A stretch of DNA of 64,000 nt from CAWCVR01 sp963799105 (GCA_963799105.1 CAWCVR010000015.1:62001-126000); one strand, 5' to 3'; counted from the first letter of the stretch, positions 26,006 to 35,111 are shown. A program made the numbers and translations. Notes: generated by a model not told the origin, from the letters alone.

Positions 26006-26036
26006 GTTGACAGACGAAAGCGTCTGTCCCACATTG
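26006..26036. repeat. Short hairpin element
   Basis: GACAGACGAAAGCGTCTGTC (26009-26028) is a perfect 8-bp stem with a four-base loop, followed by CCACATTG. On the minus strand it reads GTGGGACAGACGCTTTCGTC, nearly the same as the left end of the element at 45669 with compensating changes in the stem. It lies between the acyltransferase stop and the ABC-F start. Confidence 0.6.
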
Positions 26037-27137
26037 TTAGTCCGCGGGGATCCGCTCGGGCTCGGGCCTGGGGCCAAAATCCCAGCCCAGTTCGCCGAGC
26101 ACGGCGCGCACGCGATGCCAGTACGTCTTGGTGGTGGAAAGCACCAGCATCGCCAGCACCAGGCCTGCCGCCGCAAGCATGGTCTGCGGCACGGTCAAAT
26201 TGTTCTTCAGGAACCACAGCCCGCGGCCGTAAACCAGTTCGATGTGCACCCAGTACACCAGCAGGGAGGTGATGCCGAATTGGCGAACCCAGCTCCAGCC
26301 GCCGTTCGAGCCGTAACGGGTCCAGACGAAAGCCGCCGTCACCAGCAGCAGCGTGACTCCCAGCTTAGTGAGCGTCTGCGCGGGGCTGTTCAGCCAGAAC
26401 TCCGATTTGGCGTAGAGCGTGTACGGCGCGCCGGCGAAATACTGGCCGGCCAGCACCAGCGCGCCGCCCGCCAGGGCCGCACCCTCCATCAGGCGATGGG
26501 CGGCATCTTCCTTGACGACGCGGATCAGGCTTCCCATGCCGATGCCGAAGGCCAGGTACCCGCCCCAGGGGAAGAAACTGAACGAACCGTACCCCGGGGC
26601 GATGTAGTCGCGCACCAGGAACGGAACGCCCGACCAGCCGATCTGCGAGACCAGCGGCGACGCGAAGGCGATCGCCAAGCCCAGCGCCGCGCAGATCCAC
26701 GCCCGGTGGCGCGTGCGCGCCAACGTAGTCACCGCCATCAGCGCCATCGAGAACCCCATGCAGTTGAGGACATCCACGCGGAACAGGTCCTGCCAGGCGG
26801 CCGGAAATCCGAAAATAAACAACTGCAGGCGGAACGCGAATGCCAGCAGGAATAGGTACCGGGAACGGCCGAGAGCGGTCAGGAACCGTTCGCGCGGCGG
26901 CATCCCCTTGCGTTCGGTGCTGTCCATCAGGAAGGCCAGGGTGACGCCGGTCAAAAAGAGGAAGATGGCCGGCGGCATTCCGCCCACGAATTGCGACAGC
27001 GTGTAGGCGCCGCCCGGCCGCAGGTCCGGCTTCAGGAACGAATCGAAGGCATGCCCCTGGAGCATGATGATGGCGCCTACTCCGCGAACCCAGTCGAGAT
27101 AGTGCAGCCGGTTGGAACTGGCTCTGGTCGGCTTCAT
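26037..27137 (-). CDS. Polytopic membrane acyltransferase-like protein
   Basis: 366 residues with about ten transmembrane helices. The start YLDWVRGVGAIIMLQGHAFDSF (about 12-33, written here in full as the motif) resembles the DUF1624/heparan-glucosaminide acetyltransferase and acyltransferase-3-like families, where the conserved Arg and His bind acyl-CoA. FFPWGGYLAFGIGMG (about 208-222) is another family feature. Such proteins move acyl groups onto periplasmic sugars. It starts two bases after the LolA-like stop with no Shine-Dalgarno, so it is translationally coupled. Substrate unknown. Confidence 0.7.
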   Translation of the reverse strand: MKPTRASSNRLHYLDWVRGVGAIIMLQGHAFDSFLKPDLRPGGAYTLSQFVGGMPPAIFLFLTGVTLAFLMDSTERKGMPPRERFLTALGRSRYLFLLAFAFRLQLFIFGFPAAWQDLFRVDVLNCMGFSMALMAVTTLARTRHRAWICAALGLAIAFASPLVSQIGWSGVPFLVRDYIAPGYGSFSFFPWGGYLAFGIGMGSLIRVVKEDAAHRLMEGAALAGGALVLAGQYFAGAPYTLYAKSEFWLNSPAQTLTKLGVTLLLVTAAFVWTRYGSNGGWSWVRQFGITSLLVYWVHIELVYGRGLWFLKNNLTVPQTMLAAAGLVLAMLVLSTTKTYWHRVRAVLGELGWDFGPRPEPERIPAD

Positions 27138-27139
27138 GG

Positions 27140-27862
27140 CTAAGGGGAGTGGCGCTTTCCGATGGTGGCGTCCTTGTGGGCGTCCTTGGGGATCTTCAAT
27201 TTCAAATCCGCTTCCGTGACCCGCGTCCGCAGGTCGATCTGGGTAAACACCGCCAGGTTGTAGTTCTTGCCCGGTTCGTAGAATTTCTGCTGCACCGCGA
27301 TCCCGCTGGAGTCGGCGATCCACAGTTCGATCTTCTTGAAGTGCTGCAGCATTTCCTTGTCCTTGGGCGTCAGCTCGATGCGTTGCGCCGGCTCGCCGGC
27401 CGCGGTTTCCGGTCCGAGGTAGCGGACCGAATAGGCCGACTGCAAGTCCTGCGATGCGCTGCCAAATCCCAGAAGCAGGAGTTGTTCCACCATGGGTTTG
27501 GTCTGCTTGCCGATGACCACGGCCTGGGTGCTGTTCGTCTTGGGATAGTAGATCTCCGCTTTGGTCCCGTCGATCGTCACCTGCTTGGCGTCGGGCGGTT
27601 CAAAGTCGAAGCGGATCTTCAGTTCGTGCGGCTTCAGGCGCAAGACCATGATCTTGCCGCATTCGGTGCTGCTCTCGTCGATCACCGCGGTATAAGCCGT
27701 CTTTTGCACGCTGGCGGTCATCCACTTGAAGGCCAGCGACGTCCGATCCATGCGGGCGAACACCGCCTGCATGGGATCTTCGGCGCCGGAAGCGCCGCAC
27801 GGCGTTCCACAGATTGCCACCAGTGCGCCGGCCAGCATCGCAACCGGCCGCGAATAACGCAT
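27140..27862 (-). CDS. LolA-like outer-membrane lipoprotein carrier
   Basis: 240 residues from the ATG at 27862 (AAGGAG upstream). A signal peptide ends near residue 27 (GTPCGASGA). The mature protein matches LolA/DUF4292-like folds: MDRTSLAFKWMTASVQKT, then strands with KIRFDFEPPDAKQVTIDG and AEIYYPKTN, and late strands with KKIELWIADSSGIAVQQKF. LolA chaperones lipoproteins across the periplasm; this one is longer than E. coli LolA (about 180 residues mature), so it may be a relative with a different cargo. It lies between a single-pass membrane protein gene and the acyltransferase gene, all on the minus strand. Confidence 0.72.
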   Translation of the reverse strand: MRYSRPVAMLAGALVAICGTPCGASGAEDPMQAVFARMDRTSLAFKWMTASVQKTAYTAVIDESSTECGKIMVLRLKPHELKIRFDFEPPDAKQVTIDGTKAEIYYPKTNSTQAVVIGKQTKPMVEQLLLLGFGSASQDLQSAYSVRYLGPETAAGEPAQRIELTPKDKEMLQHFKKIELWIADSSGIAVQQKFYEPGKNYNLAVFTQIDLRTRVTEADLKLKIPKDAHKDATIGKRHSP

Positions 27863-27938
27863 CGAATGCCGCTCCTTACTCAAATGACGTTGGCCCCCCG
27901 TGGAAGGATACACATCCCCCAAAACCGGACATGCCCGA

Positions 27939-28286
27939 TCATGGCCGGGTGAATACCGTATATCCGAGGGGCTCGTCCTCCGAATCCAAGACCCGTTCCA
28001 CCCGTGTGACCGTCAGACGGCGGTCGCCCAGGCTCTGCAGCGAGGGAGTGACAGCCGCGGGGATCTGACTTTCGGAGACTCCCGCCACCAGGCCGGCGGG
28101 CACCCAGTACTTGGAGCCTCCATTCTCCTTCCGTAACAGGAAGATGTTGCTGGCTTTCGGAATGCGCGGCTGGTCGCGGAAAAAGTCGCGGGGAGTGAGG
28201 AAGATGAACGCGAGGATGATGCCGACCATCACGTCGAATTGCCAGCTAGCGCGCGGGTAGTCCCACAAAACAAACCGCTTAAACAT
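27939..28286 (-). CDS. Single-pass membrane protein, unknown function
   Basis: 115 residues: a basic N-terminus (MFKRFVLWDYPRASWQFD), one transmembrane helix (about 19-32, VMVGIILAFIFLTP), then a soluble part containing FLLRKENGGSKYWVP and LTVTRVERVLDSEDEPLGYTV. No family recognised. It sits 76 bases before the LolA-like gene in the same direction, and a joint role in envelope transport is possible but unproven. Confidence 0.65.
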   Translation of the reverse strand: MFKRFVLWDYPRASWQFDVMVGIILAFIFLTPRDFFRDQPRIPKASNIFLLRKENGGSKYWVPAGLVAGVSESQIPAAVTPSLQSLGDRRLTVTRVERVLDSEDEPLGYTVFTRP

Positions 28287-28353
28287 GTGACACAGACATT
28301 TTAGCAGGTTGCCGCGGGGCCTCCGCGCAGCCGGGCACCGCTCTCAGTACCCT

Positions 28354-29325
28354 TCAGTACCCCAGGTGCTTGTCCACCACGTTGGCCAGCGGCTCGCCCC
28401 TGCGAAACCGTTCGAACTGGTCAAGGAATTGCCGCATGGCCCGTTCCAGCCAATCGGGCGTGTGATCCGCCGAATGGGGCGACAGCAGCACGTTCTCCAG
28501 CCGGTAAAACGGGTGGCCGGGCGGCAGCGGCTCCTGGTCGAAAACATCCAGCGCCGCCCCTTTGATGAGCCCCCGCGAGAGCGCCTGGGTCAACACGGCC
28601 TCGTCGACGACCGGCCCGCGCCCGACGTTTACCAGCACCGCCTCGCGCTTCATGGCGGCGAATTCCGCCGCGCCCATCATGCCCCGGGTTTCCGGCGTCA
28701 GCGGGGCGGCGATCACCACGTAGTCGCACTGGGCCAGCATCTCGCAGCGGCTCTCTGTGGGGTAGATCCGCTGAGCCAGCGGATCCACGCGGCCAGGGGG
28801 CGGGGCGTGCCGTTTCAGCGCCAAAACCCGCATGCCCATGGCCCGGACCCGTGTGGCCACGGCGTGTCCGATGTCGCCATAGCCGACGATCCCGACCGTC
28901 TGGCCCTCGATACAAGGAACGTCGAACTGCTCCCAGACACCCGCCGCCTGGTTGCGGGCCAGGCGCCGGAAATCCTTGGCGAAATACAGGATGGCCCCCA
29001 GCACCCACTCTCCCAGCGACGGGCTGAACACCCCGCTCGCGTTGGTCAGCGCCGCCAGGTGCGCCGTCAGCTCGGGAAACAGCAGGTCGTCGAGCCCCGC
29101 CGACCGGGTATGCACCCAGCGCGCCGCTGGAGCCATGGCCAGCACTTCGCGCAATAGCGCGCGCGAGCCCGACCAGTTGAAGACGACCTCGGCTTCCGCC
29201 GCCGATCTTTCGAAAGCTTCCGCCGAATCGCCGACGGCGATGTGGGTCTCCTCCGGCAGTGCCTCGAGCATGGCCAGGAGCCGGTCGGCTGGGTTCGCCA
29301 GGACCAGGAGCGTGATATCGTCCAT
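28354..29325 (-). CDS. D-2-hydroxyacid dehydrogenase family protein
   Basis: 323 residues from ATG 29325. The NAD-binding motif is VGIVGYGDIGHA (about 138-149). The catalytic Arg lies in VNVGRGPVVDEAVL, Glu in VFDQEPLPPGHPF and His in LLSPHSADHT (about 286-295), the classical R-E-H triad of the family. It should reduce a 2-ketoacid or oxidise a D-2-hydroxyacid with NAD(P)H; the specific substrate is not predictable. It ends 80 bases upstream-facing of the degenerate GGDEF gene and shares its direction, but no clear operon is seen. Confidence 0.9.
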   Translation of the reverse strand: MDDITLLVLANPADRLLAMLEALPEETHIAVGDSAEAFERSAAEAEVVFNWSGSRALLREVLAMAPAARWVHTRSAGLDDLLFPELTAHLAALTNASGVFSPSLGEWVLGAILYFAKDFRRLARNQAAGVWEQFDVPCIEGQTVGIVGYGDIGHAVATRVRAMGMRVLALKRHAPPPGRVDPLAQRIYPTESRCEMLAQCDYVVIAAPLTPETRGMMGAAEFAAMKREAVLVNVGRGPVVDEAVLTQALSRGLIKGAALDVFDQEPLPPGHPFYRLENVLLSPHSADHTPDWLERAMRQFLDQFERFRRGEPLANVVDKHLGY

Positions 29326-29405
29326 GAGGAGCAAGCTATCACATGTGCGGGCCGCTGGCTGGGGAAGCGTGGCGCGTTGAAAAGGAGGTTGCCGCCGGCC
29401 GTCCC

Positions 29406-30068
29406 TCACCCGCTGGCAGACGATTCCGGGCGCGTTTGAGTGCTGGCGAAGCTGTCGAGCTTCTGAATCAGCAGCGCAGGAGATGCCATCATGGGCCAGA
29501 CCGCCCAGCGCGGCAGGATCGGCAGATGAACCAGGCGGGAAGGCGTATTCACCGTGTGCTCGTAGCCGGTGTCCACCAGCCGGCCGAATTCGCGCCGCAC
29601 CTGTTCGATGCGCGCGGGACGCAGTAACAGCGCCACCAGGGCGTTACCGCCCCAGCGGAAAAGCCGGTCCTCGGAGGGGAGTTGCTGCCGCAGCGTCTCC
29701 GCATAGTGCCGCAGGATCTCGTCGCCGATTTTGTTTCCGAATCTCAGGTTCAGTGTGGTCAGGCGGTCGACCGCCAGCACGCCTACGCACGCGGGAGTAT
29801 CCGCCGCATAGGCCCTCAGGATCGCTTCCTCCGCGCCCGCCCGGTCCGGCAAGCCGGTCGTGGAATCCAGGCTGGGGTTCGCGGCTCCATGCCGGCGCTC
29901 GACTTCATCGAGGACGGATCTCAGGCAATCGGCGAGCTTCGACTTGATTTCCCGGACATCGTCGGCATGGCCGGCCGTGTTGACCATCCCCCGCAGAATC
30001 TGTACGACGCGTAGCAGCGTCTCCTCGGTTGGATTACCCACCAGGGCCAGCTTGTTTGTGGTACCCAC
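29406..30068 (-). CDS. Degenerate GGDEF-domain protein
   Basis: 220 residues from a GTG. A helical N-terminal region (about 12-60) precedes a diguanylate-cyclase-like domain: DSTTGLPDRAGAEEAIL (68-84), LNLRFGNKIGDEILRHYAETL (about 107-127, near full core motif) and RLFRWGGNALVALL (135-148). The active-site GGDEF/GGEEF is replaced by GGNAL (140-144), removing the metal- and GTP-binding acids, so it should not synthesise c-di-GMP. It may instead be a binding or regulatory subunit. It is divergent from the GAF/PAS sensor gene across 96 bases, suggesting shared control. Confidence 0.72.
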   Translation of the reverse strand: MGTTNKLALVGNPTEETLLRVVQILRGMVNTAGHADDVREIKSKLADCLRSVLDEVERRHGAANPSLDSTTGLPDRAGAEEAILRAYAADTPACVGVLAVDRLTTLNLRFGNKIGDEILRHYAETLRQQLPSEDRLFRWGGNALVALLLRPARIEQVRREFGRLVDTGYEHTVNTPSRLVHLPILPRWAVWPMMASPALLIQKLDSFASTQTRPESSASG

Positions 30069-30164
30069 AACGTACTCGCATAGTCTATCGGCGGTATCCC
30101 CCGATTTCTGTAGGCTTCAATTTCGCGGTGATCGAACCGATATGATCCACCAGAGGAATCCATC

Positions 30165-31373
30165 GTGGACTTGCGGTGCTGTGCGGAAGGCTGTGCCTAC
30201 TTGAAGGACCTGGCGGAGTGCGCCGAGTTTCCCGCCTTACGCCGGCTGACGGCGACGGTGGAGCACCTGTTCCATGTCCCCGTGGCCTACATCGCGCTGC
30301 TGGGACGGGGCGTGGACGTCGCCCGGCGAATCGGTTCCGGCCAGGAATACTGGCCGTTTCTCAACGCCCTGCCGAAACCCCGCGTGCTCGACGCGCCCCT
30401 GATCGTGACGGACACCGCGGCGCGGCCGCCCGAGGGGCTGGATTGCCGGGACCTGCGGTTCATCGCCAGTTCTCCGCTGCGGGCGGCCGACGGCATGCCG
30501 ATCGGCGCGCTGGTGATTGCCGACCGGAGTCCACGGCCCGGTTTCTCGGAAGCCGACGTGCAAGCGCTGGCGGGGTTGGCGGAGTTGCTGGCCGCTAAAA
30601 TCGAACTGCGCACCGTCGTCTGCCACGCCCTCGATTCCGAACTCTCCCGGTGCGAAGCCGAACGCCGGTTCGAAGCCATCGCCAACGCGGCGCCGGTGCT
30701 CATGACGTGCAGCGACGCCGACGGGGCCTGCGAATTCGTCAACCTGGCATGGCTCGAGTTCACCGGAAGAAGCCTGGGCGACGAGCTCGGGGACGGTTGG
30801 CTGGATCCCATCCACCGCGACCACCGCGAGCGACTGCGGCAAGCCTACTGGACGGCCTTCCAGGCGCGCCGCCCGTTCCGGAGCCAGGCTCTGATGCGCC
30901 GCCACGACGGCGAGTACCGCTGGGTGCTGGGCCAGGGGGCCCCACGCTTCCGCGAAGATGGCGGTTTTGCCGGCATGGTCGGCTGCGTCGCCGACATCAC
31001 CGACGGCCACGACGCCTTGCAGGAGGCGCGGAAGCTGTCGCAATGCGCCGCCGCGATTGCCGGCGCCGCGGGGCTGGCGCATTTCATCCTCGACCCCGAC
31101 GGCCGCATCGAGGGCCTGTGCCCGCGCGGCCAGAGCATGACGCCACCGGGTGAAGCCGACCTGCGCGGCCAGTTCCTGTGGGACATCCTTCCGCCCGCCG
31201 ACGCCTCCATCCGCTGGGCCGTGCAGCGCTCGGCGTGCAGCCGCACCGCCGTCTCCGTGTACGTATCCGGCCGCCGCTGGAGCTTCACTCCGCTGACCGA
31301 AGAAACCGGCGGCGTGATCGGTCTGGCCGCCATACTTCAGACGGCGCAAGTGGAAGCGCCGATGGCGGTGTGA
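30165..31373 (+). CDS. GAF/PAS sensor protein without output domain
   Basis: 402 residues from a GTG (GAGGA 8 bases upstream). A GAF-like domain (about 20-150; FRIGSG-type core as RRIGSGQEYWPF, VTDTAARPPEGL, FIASSPLRAADGMPIGALVIAD) is followed by a PAS/PAC unit (about 165-285; FEAIANAAPVLMTCSDADG, FVNLAWLEFTGRS, and the PAC GEYRWVLGQGAPRF). The last ~110 residues resemble a worn second PAS. No histidine kinase, GGDEF, EAL or HTH follows, so the protein must signal through a partner, for which the divergent degenerate GGDEF protein is the nearest candidate. A cysteine pair (RCCAEGC) opens the protein. Confidence 0.78.
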   Translation: MDLRCCAEGCAYLKDLAECAEFPALRRLTATVEHLFHVPVAYIALLGRGVDVARRIGSGQEYWPFLNALPKPRVLDAPLIVTDTAARPPEGLDCRDLRFIASSPLRAADGMPIGALVIADRSPRPGFSEADVQALAGLAELLAAKIELRTVVCHALDSELSRCEAERRFEAIANAAPVLMTCSDADGACEFVNLAWLEFTGRSLGDELGDGWLDPIHRDHRERLRQAYWTAFQARRPFRSQALMRRHDGEYRWVLGQGAPRFREDGGFAGMVGCVADITDGHDALQEARKLSQCAAAIAGAAGLAHFILDPDGRIEGLCPRGQSMTPPGEADLRGQFLWDILPPADASIRWAVQRSACSRTAVSVYVSGRRWSFTPLTEETGGVIGLAAILQTAQVEAPMAV

Positions 31374-31688
31374 GAGTGGCGCGTGTGGCCGGAAGTCGTG
31401 GCGCACGCCGGGCGAAGTGGGCGCGAAGTGCCGGGCGCTTGCTGGACCGTCTGGCCGGTAAGGCGGCGCGGACTGGGGATTGACGGAAGCTGAAGCGTTT
31501 CCCTTCCGTGATCCTCCAGGGAAGGGGAGTTCGCGGGAGTAAGCGCGCTCGTTTCTTGCGCAATAATTCCCCATTTGCCTGCTGGCCTTAGCCGCTAGCC
31601 CCGCCAATTGGTCCATACTGGAAGAGCACGGCAAATAGCGGGCCAAAGTCCTTTGTCGGGTTGTATTCACCCGCAGGAGAGTTTCACC
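31374..31688. other. Intergenic, weak hairpin, no gene seen
   Basis: The 315 bases contain a hairpin CCCTTCC/GGAAGGG (about 31500-31527) that could end the GAF/PAS transcript, without a clear T-run. No frame with start signals was found. The promoter of the histidine kinase gene must be in the right half. Confidence 0.4.
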
Positions 31689-32828
31689 ATGGAATTAGCG
31701 GCATTTATCCGGTCAAACGAGGACGTCATCGTCGCGGAATGGGAAGCATTCGCACACGCATATGTCCACTCCGCCGCACATATGGACCGGTCCGCGCTGC
31801 GCGATCACATTAAAGGCCTGCTTCGGTTCATTGCAGACGATCTTGAGACCCCAGAAACCGAACGGGAGCGGAGCGAGAAAGCCAAGGGACAGGGCCCGAA
31901 AGAGGGAGGAGCGCTTGATAGCGCCGCCGAAACCCACGCTGCCCTTCGGTTTACGGGAGGCTTCGATACGATCGAGATGATCTCCGAGTTTCGCGCCTTG
32001 CGTGCGAGTGTGATCAAGCTGTGGAGATCCGAGTGGGCTAAAGCCGACGCCGCGGACATCCTTCCGGACCTGCTGAGGTTTAACGAAGCCATCGACCAGG
32101 TTATGACTGAATCCCTTGGCCGTTTCACCGAAAAACTCACTCGTTCCGGAACCCTGTTCGTCGAAACGCTTGTTCACGATTTCCGCAATCCGCTCGCGGC
32201 AGTACACAACTCTGCCCAGGCGTTGTTAGCGAGACGCAAGCTTGACGACGAGCAGGCCAGCCTGGTGTCCCAGATCGAAACCAGCGCCTCCCTCGTCAAC
32301 CGGCTCGCTTCCGACCTGATCGATGCCGTCCGCATCCGTCTCCTCGAGGACCTGCCGATTGCGCCCGCGCCGATGGATATAGGAACCGCTGTCCAGGAGG
32401 CCGTAAAGGAAGTTCAGGCCACGCACCCCGGCCGAAGGATCTCGGTCGAAACGTCCGGCGACCTTGAAGGGGATTGGGACCGCGCCCGCGTCGGGCAGGT
32501 TTTGTCGAACCTGATCGGCAACGCGGTCCTGCACGGATCGAGGACCTTTGCGATTGACGTTGCGGCGAAAGGCGCGGGTCACGAAGTAGTCCTTTCCGTT
32601 CATACCGAGGGCGCTATTTCCCCCGACGCCATCGCCACCGTTTTCGACCCGGTGCCGCGCGGTGAGGATGAGAATCCGATCCAAAGCGAGAAAGCCAGGC
32701 TCGACCTCGGGCTTTTCATTGCCAAAGGAATCGTGACCGCCCACGGCGGCAAGATCGCCGTGACATCGAGTAAAGAGGAAGGAACCACCTTTGCAGTGCA
32801 TCTTCCCCGCAAGAAGAGTAAACTGTGA
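31689..32828 (+). CDS. RsbRD-type histidine kinase
   Basis: 379 residues. The N-terminal ~150 residues are an all-helical RsbRD-like region (MELAAFIRSNEDVIVAEWEA, FRALRASVIKLWRSEW, FNEAIDQVMTESL). The dimerisation/phosphoacceptor H-box follows at LVHDFRNPLAAVHN (His163). The ATPase domain has the N-box LSNLIGNAVLHGS, an F-box-like VFDPVPRGE and G2 as LDLGLFIAKGIVTAHGG. No membrane segment, so it is a cytoplasmic kinase. GGAG precedes the ATG. Residue Asn in the N-box is kept (IGNA), so catalysis is plausible. No response regulator is adjacent; the next gene is a CheB-like esterase. Confidence 0.88.
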   Translation: MELAAFIRSNEDVIVAEWEAFAHAYVHSAAHMDRSALRDHIKGLLRFIADDLETPETERERSEKAKGQGPKEGGALDSAAETHAALRFTGGFDTIEMISEFRALRASVIKLWRSEWAKADAADILPDLLRFNEAIDQVMTESLGRFTEKLTRSGTLFVETLVHDFRNPLAAVHNSAQALLARRKLDDEQASLVSQIETSASLVNRLASDLIDAVRIRLLEDLPIAPAPMDIGTAVQEAVKEVQATHPGRRISVETSGDLEGDWDRARVGQVLSNLIGNAVLHGSRTFAIDVAAKGAGHEVVLSVHTEGAISPDAIATVFDPVPRGEDENPIQSEKARLDLGLFIAKGIVTAHGGKIAVTSSKEEGTTFAVHLPRKKSKL

Positions 32829-32904
32829 AGGTCGGAGCCGGTCCTTTTTTCAGGCGCTCAGTATACGTTGACCTTGCGAATCGGAAAGGGGCGGGCGCGA
32901 GCAA

Positions 32905-33498
32905 ATGAACTCTTTCGCAAGAGACTTTCCTATCGTTTGCGTAGGCGGCTCGGCCGGCGGCTCCGCCGCCTATGTCGAGTTACTAAGACATCTGCCGCCC
33001 GGGACGGGGGCTGCAATAGTCGTCGTTAATCACATAAGAGAAGCGTCCGCGACGCTCCACAACATCCTTCCTCACTCCACAAAACTGCCGGTGGAGCTGA
33101 TCACGGAAGGCTTGCCCATTCAGCCCAATCATGTCTTCATCGTCCCGGCGAATTGCGACCTATACCTTGTGGGTGGAATGTTCCGTCTGACGCCAATGTC
33201 AAAACCCAAGGGATGGCCCGACGTGATTACGATCTTCCTGCGTTCTCTGGCGCAAAACTGGGGTGGAAAACTAGTCGCTGTGATTGTCTCCGGCCTGGAT
33301 TCGGATGGGGCAAAAGCGCTAAGGGAAATCAAGGAAGCCGGCGGCATTACTATAGCACAGGCGCCCGACACAGCCGAGTGGTCGGATATGCCCGTGAGCG
33401 CCATAAAAACCGGGTATATAGATCATACTCTCCCAATCGAGGATATCGCTCGGAAGATTGCGCAGATTGCGCACGAGTTCCCGGGGAAGACAAAGTGA
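32905..33498 (+). CDS. Stand-alone CheB-type methylesterase
   Basis: 197 residues: CheB catalytic domain only, lacking the receiver domain. The triad is visible: Ser16 in VGGSAGGSAA, His43 in VVNHIREA and Asp134 in VSGLDSDGAKAL. Full-length CheB demethylates chemoreceptor glutamates; receiver-less forms occur outside chemotaxis operons, often near sensor kinases, with unknown targets. It follows the RsbRD-type kinase by 76 bases in the same direction. Residue spacing and the GGSAGG/GxDxDG motifs support an active fold. Confidence 0.88.
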   Translation: MNSFARDFPIVCVGGSAGGSAAYVELLRHLPPGTGAAIVVVNHIREASATLHNILPHSTKLPVELITEGLPIQPNHVFIVPANCDLYLVGGMFRLTPMSKPKGWPDVITIFLRSLAQNWGGKLVAVIVSGLDSDGAKALREIKEAGGITIAQAPDTAEWSDMPVSAIKTGYIDHTLPIEDIARKIAQIAHEFPGKTK

Positions 33499-33873
33499 GC
33501 GTCCGGTTCGGATTATAGCGGCGGAACAACTCATCGACGGTTTGCTCCGCTCCCGCGGAACCACGAGTTCTGTTTTCGCATAGATGAGCCGGCCGCGACG
33601 ATCATGCGCAGTGCCCCGGCCCCGATTACCGGAAGTGGCCATTACGGGAGCCCGAACCGGGAAGTTTAAGCCTGCCATCCAGCACGGGATAGGTCCTGGT
33701 AAACGCCGATAACGGGAATTGGAACCAGTGAAACTCCCCCCAATCCGCCCGCACACGCCAACCGCCGGGTTTCTATATCACGCCCGCCCCCCGGCAGTTT
33801 CCCTCTCCGCACAATCCCGGAATCCGCCTCCATTACTGGTGGGCAGCACGAACTCCGCATCCGCGCCGTCACC
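33499..33873. other. Intergenic, no gene seen
   Basis: Region between the CheB-like gene and a convergent small secreted gene. Open frames exist but have irregular composition and no start signals. Nothing structured was recognised. Confidence 0.45.
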
Positions 33874-34332
33874 CTATTGGCGCTGGAAGACGAGGATGAT
33901 CGTCTTTTGGCCTGGCCTCACGACGCTGGCCGTCATGGTGCCATCCGCGGCGAGGGAGTAAGTTTCCAGAGTAACTGCCCCGGATTCGGTGGTCGTCACC
34001 TTCAAGGCATCGCGATCCCATTTGGTCTTACTCTTGAGGTCCTTTCCGGTTTTGATGGTGGCGTTGTTCTCGGCGTCGGTAACGTCGCGGTAGAAGAAGG
34101 TCTCGGTGGCGCCTTCATACATAAAGCTGCGCTCGACGATGATGATGCCATCCCGCTCGTTGATCGTCACGGTGCCGGTCTGAACCACGGGTTGGCCGGC
34201 AAAATCGCTCCTGGCGGGCACCAGCGTCCAGGTGCCGTTCATAGCGCTGTGGTCGCGCGCGAAGGCGGAGCACGCGAAAAGCAGGGTCGTCAAGACCACG
34301 CAAGCGATCATAGTAGTTGAGTAGGTTCTCAT
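33874..34332 (-). CDS. Small secreted protein, unknown function
   Basis: 152 residues from ATG 34332 (GGAAAG upstream). Signal peptide MRTYSTTMIACVVLTTLLF with cleavage near residue 26 (SAFA). The mature part alternates short strands (GTWTLVPARSDFAGQP, TGTVTINERDGIIIVER, TETFFYRDVTDAENNATIK, TETYSLAADGTMTAS-like) and looks like a small beta-barrel of the lipocalin/DUF type with a GTW motif near the start. No family assigned. Monocistronic by position. Confidence 0.7.
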   Translation of the reverse strand: MRTYSTTMIACVVLTTLLFACSAFARDHSAMNGTWTLVPARSDFAGQPVVQTGTVTINERDGIIIVERSFMYEGATETFFYRDVTDAENNATIKTGKDLKSKTKWDRDALKVTTTESGAVTLETYSLAADGTMTASVVRPGQKTIILVFQRQ

Positions 34333-34826
34333 GGTTTCTTTCCGGGGGCTGCCGCTCGCGGCGGAATCGAATCCAGCCTTGTAGAGGTTAGAGCACGCGC
34401 GGTGCCGTTCATACGAAACCGGTGACGCGGTTGGAATCCGTGGGTCCGGCGAAGGTCGCCAGTGGAATGCGGGTTTGGCAACCGGACTGGCGGAGCAAAG
34501 GCTGCACTCGTGGCGGCGGATTCTGCACCGGGCCGGTGACCAAGACCACCGAAACAGCGCCCGCGCGCCGGCGTTCCCCAGCGTGATGCCGCCAATCGCC
34601 AGCAGCGTCTTGGCGATCAGCGGGAGGGTTTGCCCCTCCGGCGCCCAGGTTTTACGGAACTCAGTGAGCCGCGCCACGGCCTATGATCGCGCGGCCATTA
34701 ACGGGGATTGCCTCTTAATGAAACCAGCGCCATCCATTCCACCGGATGGGCGCAAACGGGCAGATTCGGTTCGAGTATGCCGGACTCAAGGCCTTCGGAT
34801 AGCGCAGCCGCGCGGGTTCGCCGCGC
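34333..34826. other. Intergenic, no clear gene
   Basis: About 490 bases. A minus-strand frame continues upstream of the secreted gene and contains a modestly hydrophobic stretch, but it has no ribosome binding site and reads as poor protein. No repeats or terminator shapes seen. Confidence 0.4.
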
Positions 34827-35111
34827 CTACTTCGCCATTTCGGTCTTTTCGTTCAATTCGCCGGCTTCGATGATGTACCGGCACTCGAGTCCCCTGGACG
34901 GCCGAAGGCCGTTGATCCGTATGAACACCGATTGTGCCGGCGATTCCGGACTGTCGATCTCGGTCAGCAATTCGCCCGTAACGAACCTCTCGCGCCGGCG
35001 CGATGCCATCAACTGCGCCTCGAACGCTTGCGTCACCCTGCGTTTCGTATTCAATCGCGTCTCCTCGACTCCACCCGTCCTCGACATGCCCGGCCGCCCG
35101 GCGAACCTCAC
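34827..35111 (-). CDS. Hypothetical protein
   Basis: 94 residues from a GTG at 35111 that overlaps the stop of the upstream hypothetical gene; an ATG at 35087 is an alternative. The sequence is rich in arginine and glutamate (RRVTQAFEAQLMASRRRERF, VTGELLTEIDSPESPAQ), with a possible short beta section SVFIRINGLRPSRGLECRYI and a helical end. No family recognised. Overlap with its upstream neighbour suggests a two-gene unit. Confidence 0.42.
   Translation of the reverse strand: MRFAGRPGMSRTGGVEETRLNTKRRVTQAFEAQLMASRRRERFVTGELLTEIDSPESPAQSVFIRINGLRPSRGLECRYIIEAGELNEKTEMAK

Noticed and set aside
24543..26855. 770-codon open frame on the plus strand
   Set aside because: It runs antisense across the ABC-F and acyltransferase genes, whose motifs are unambiguous.
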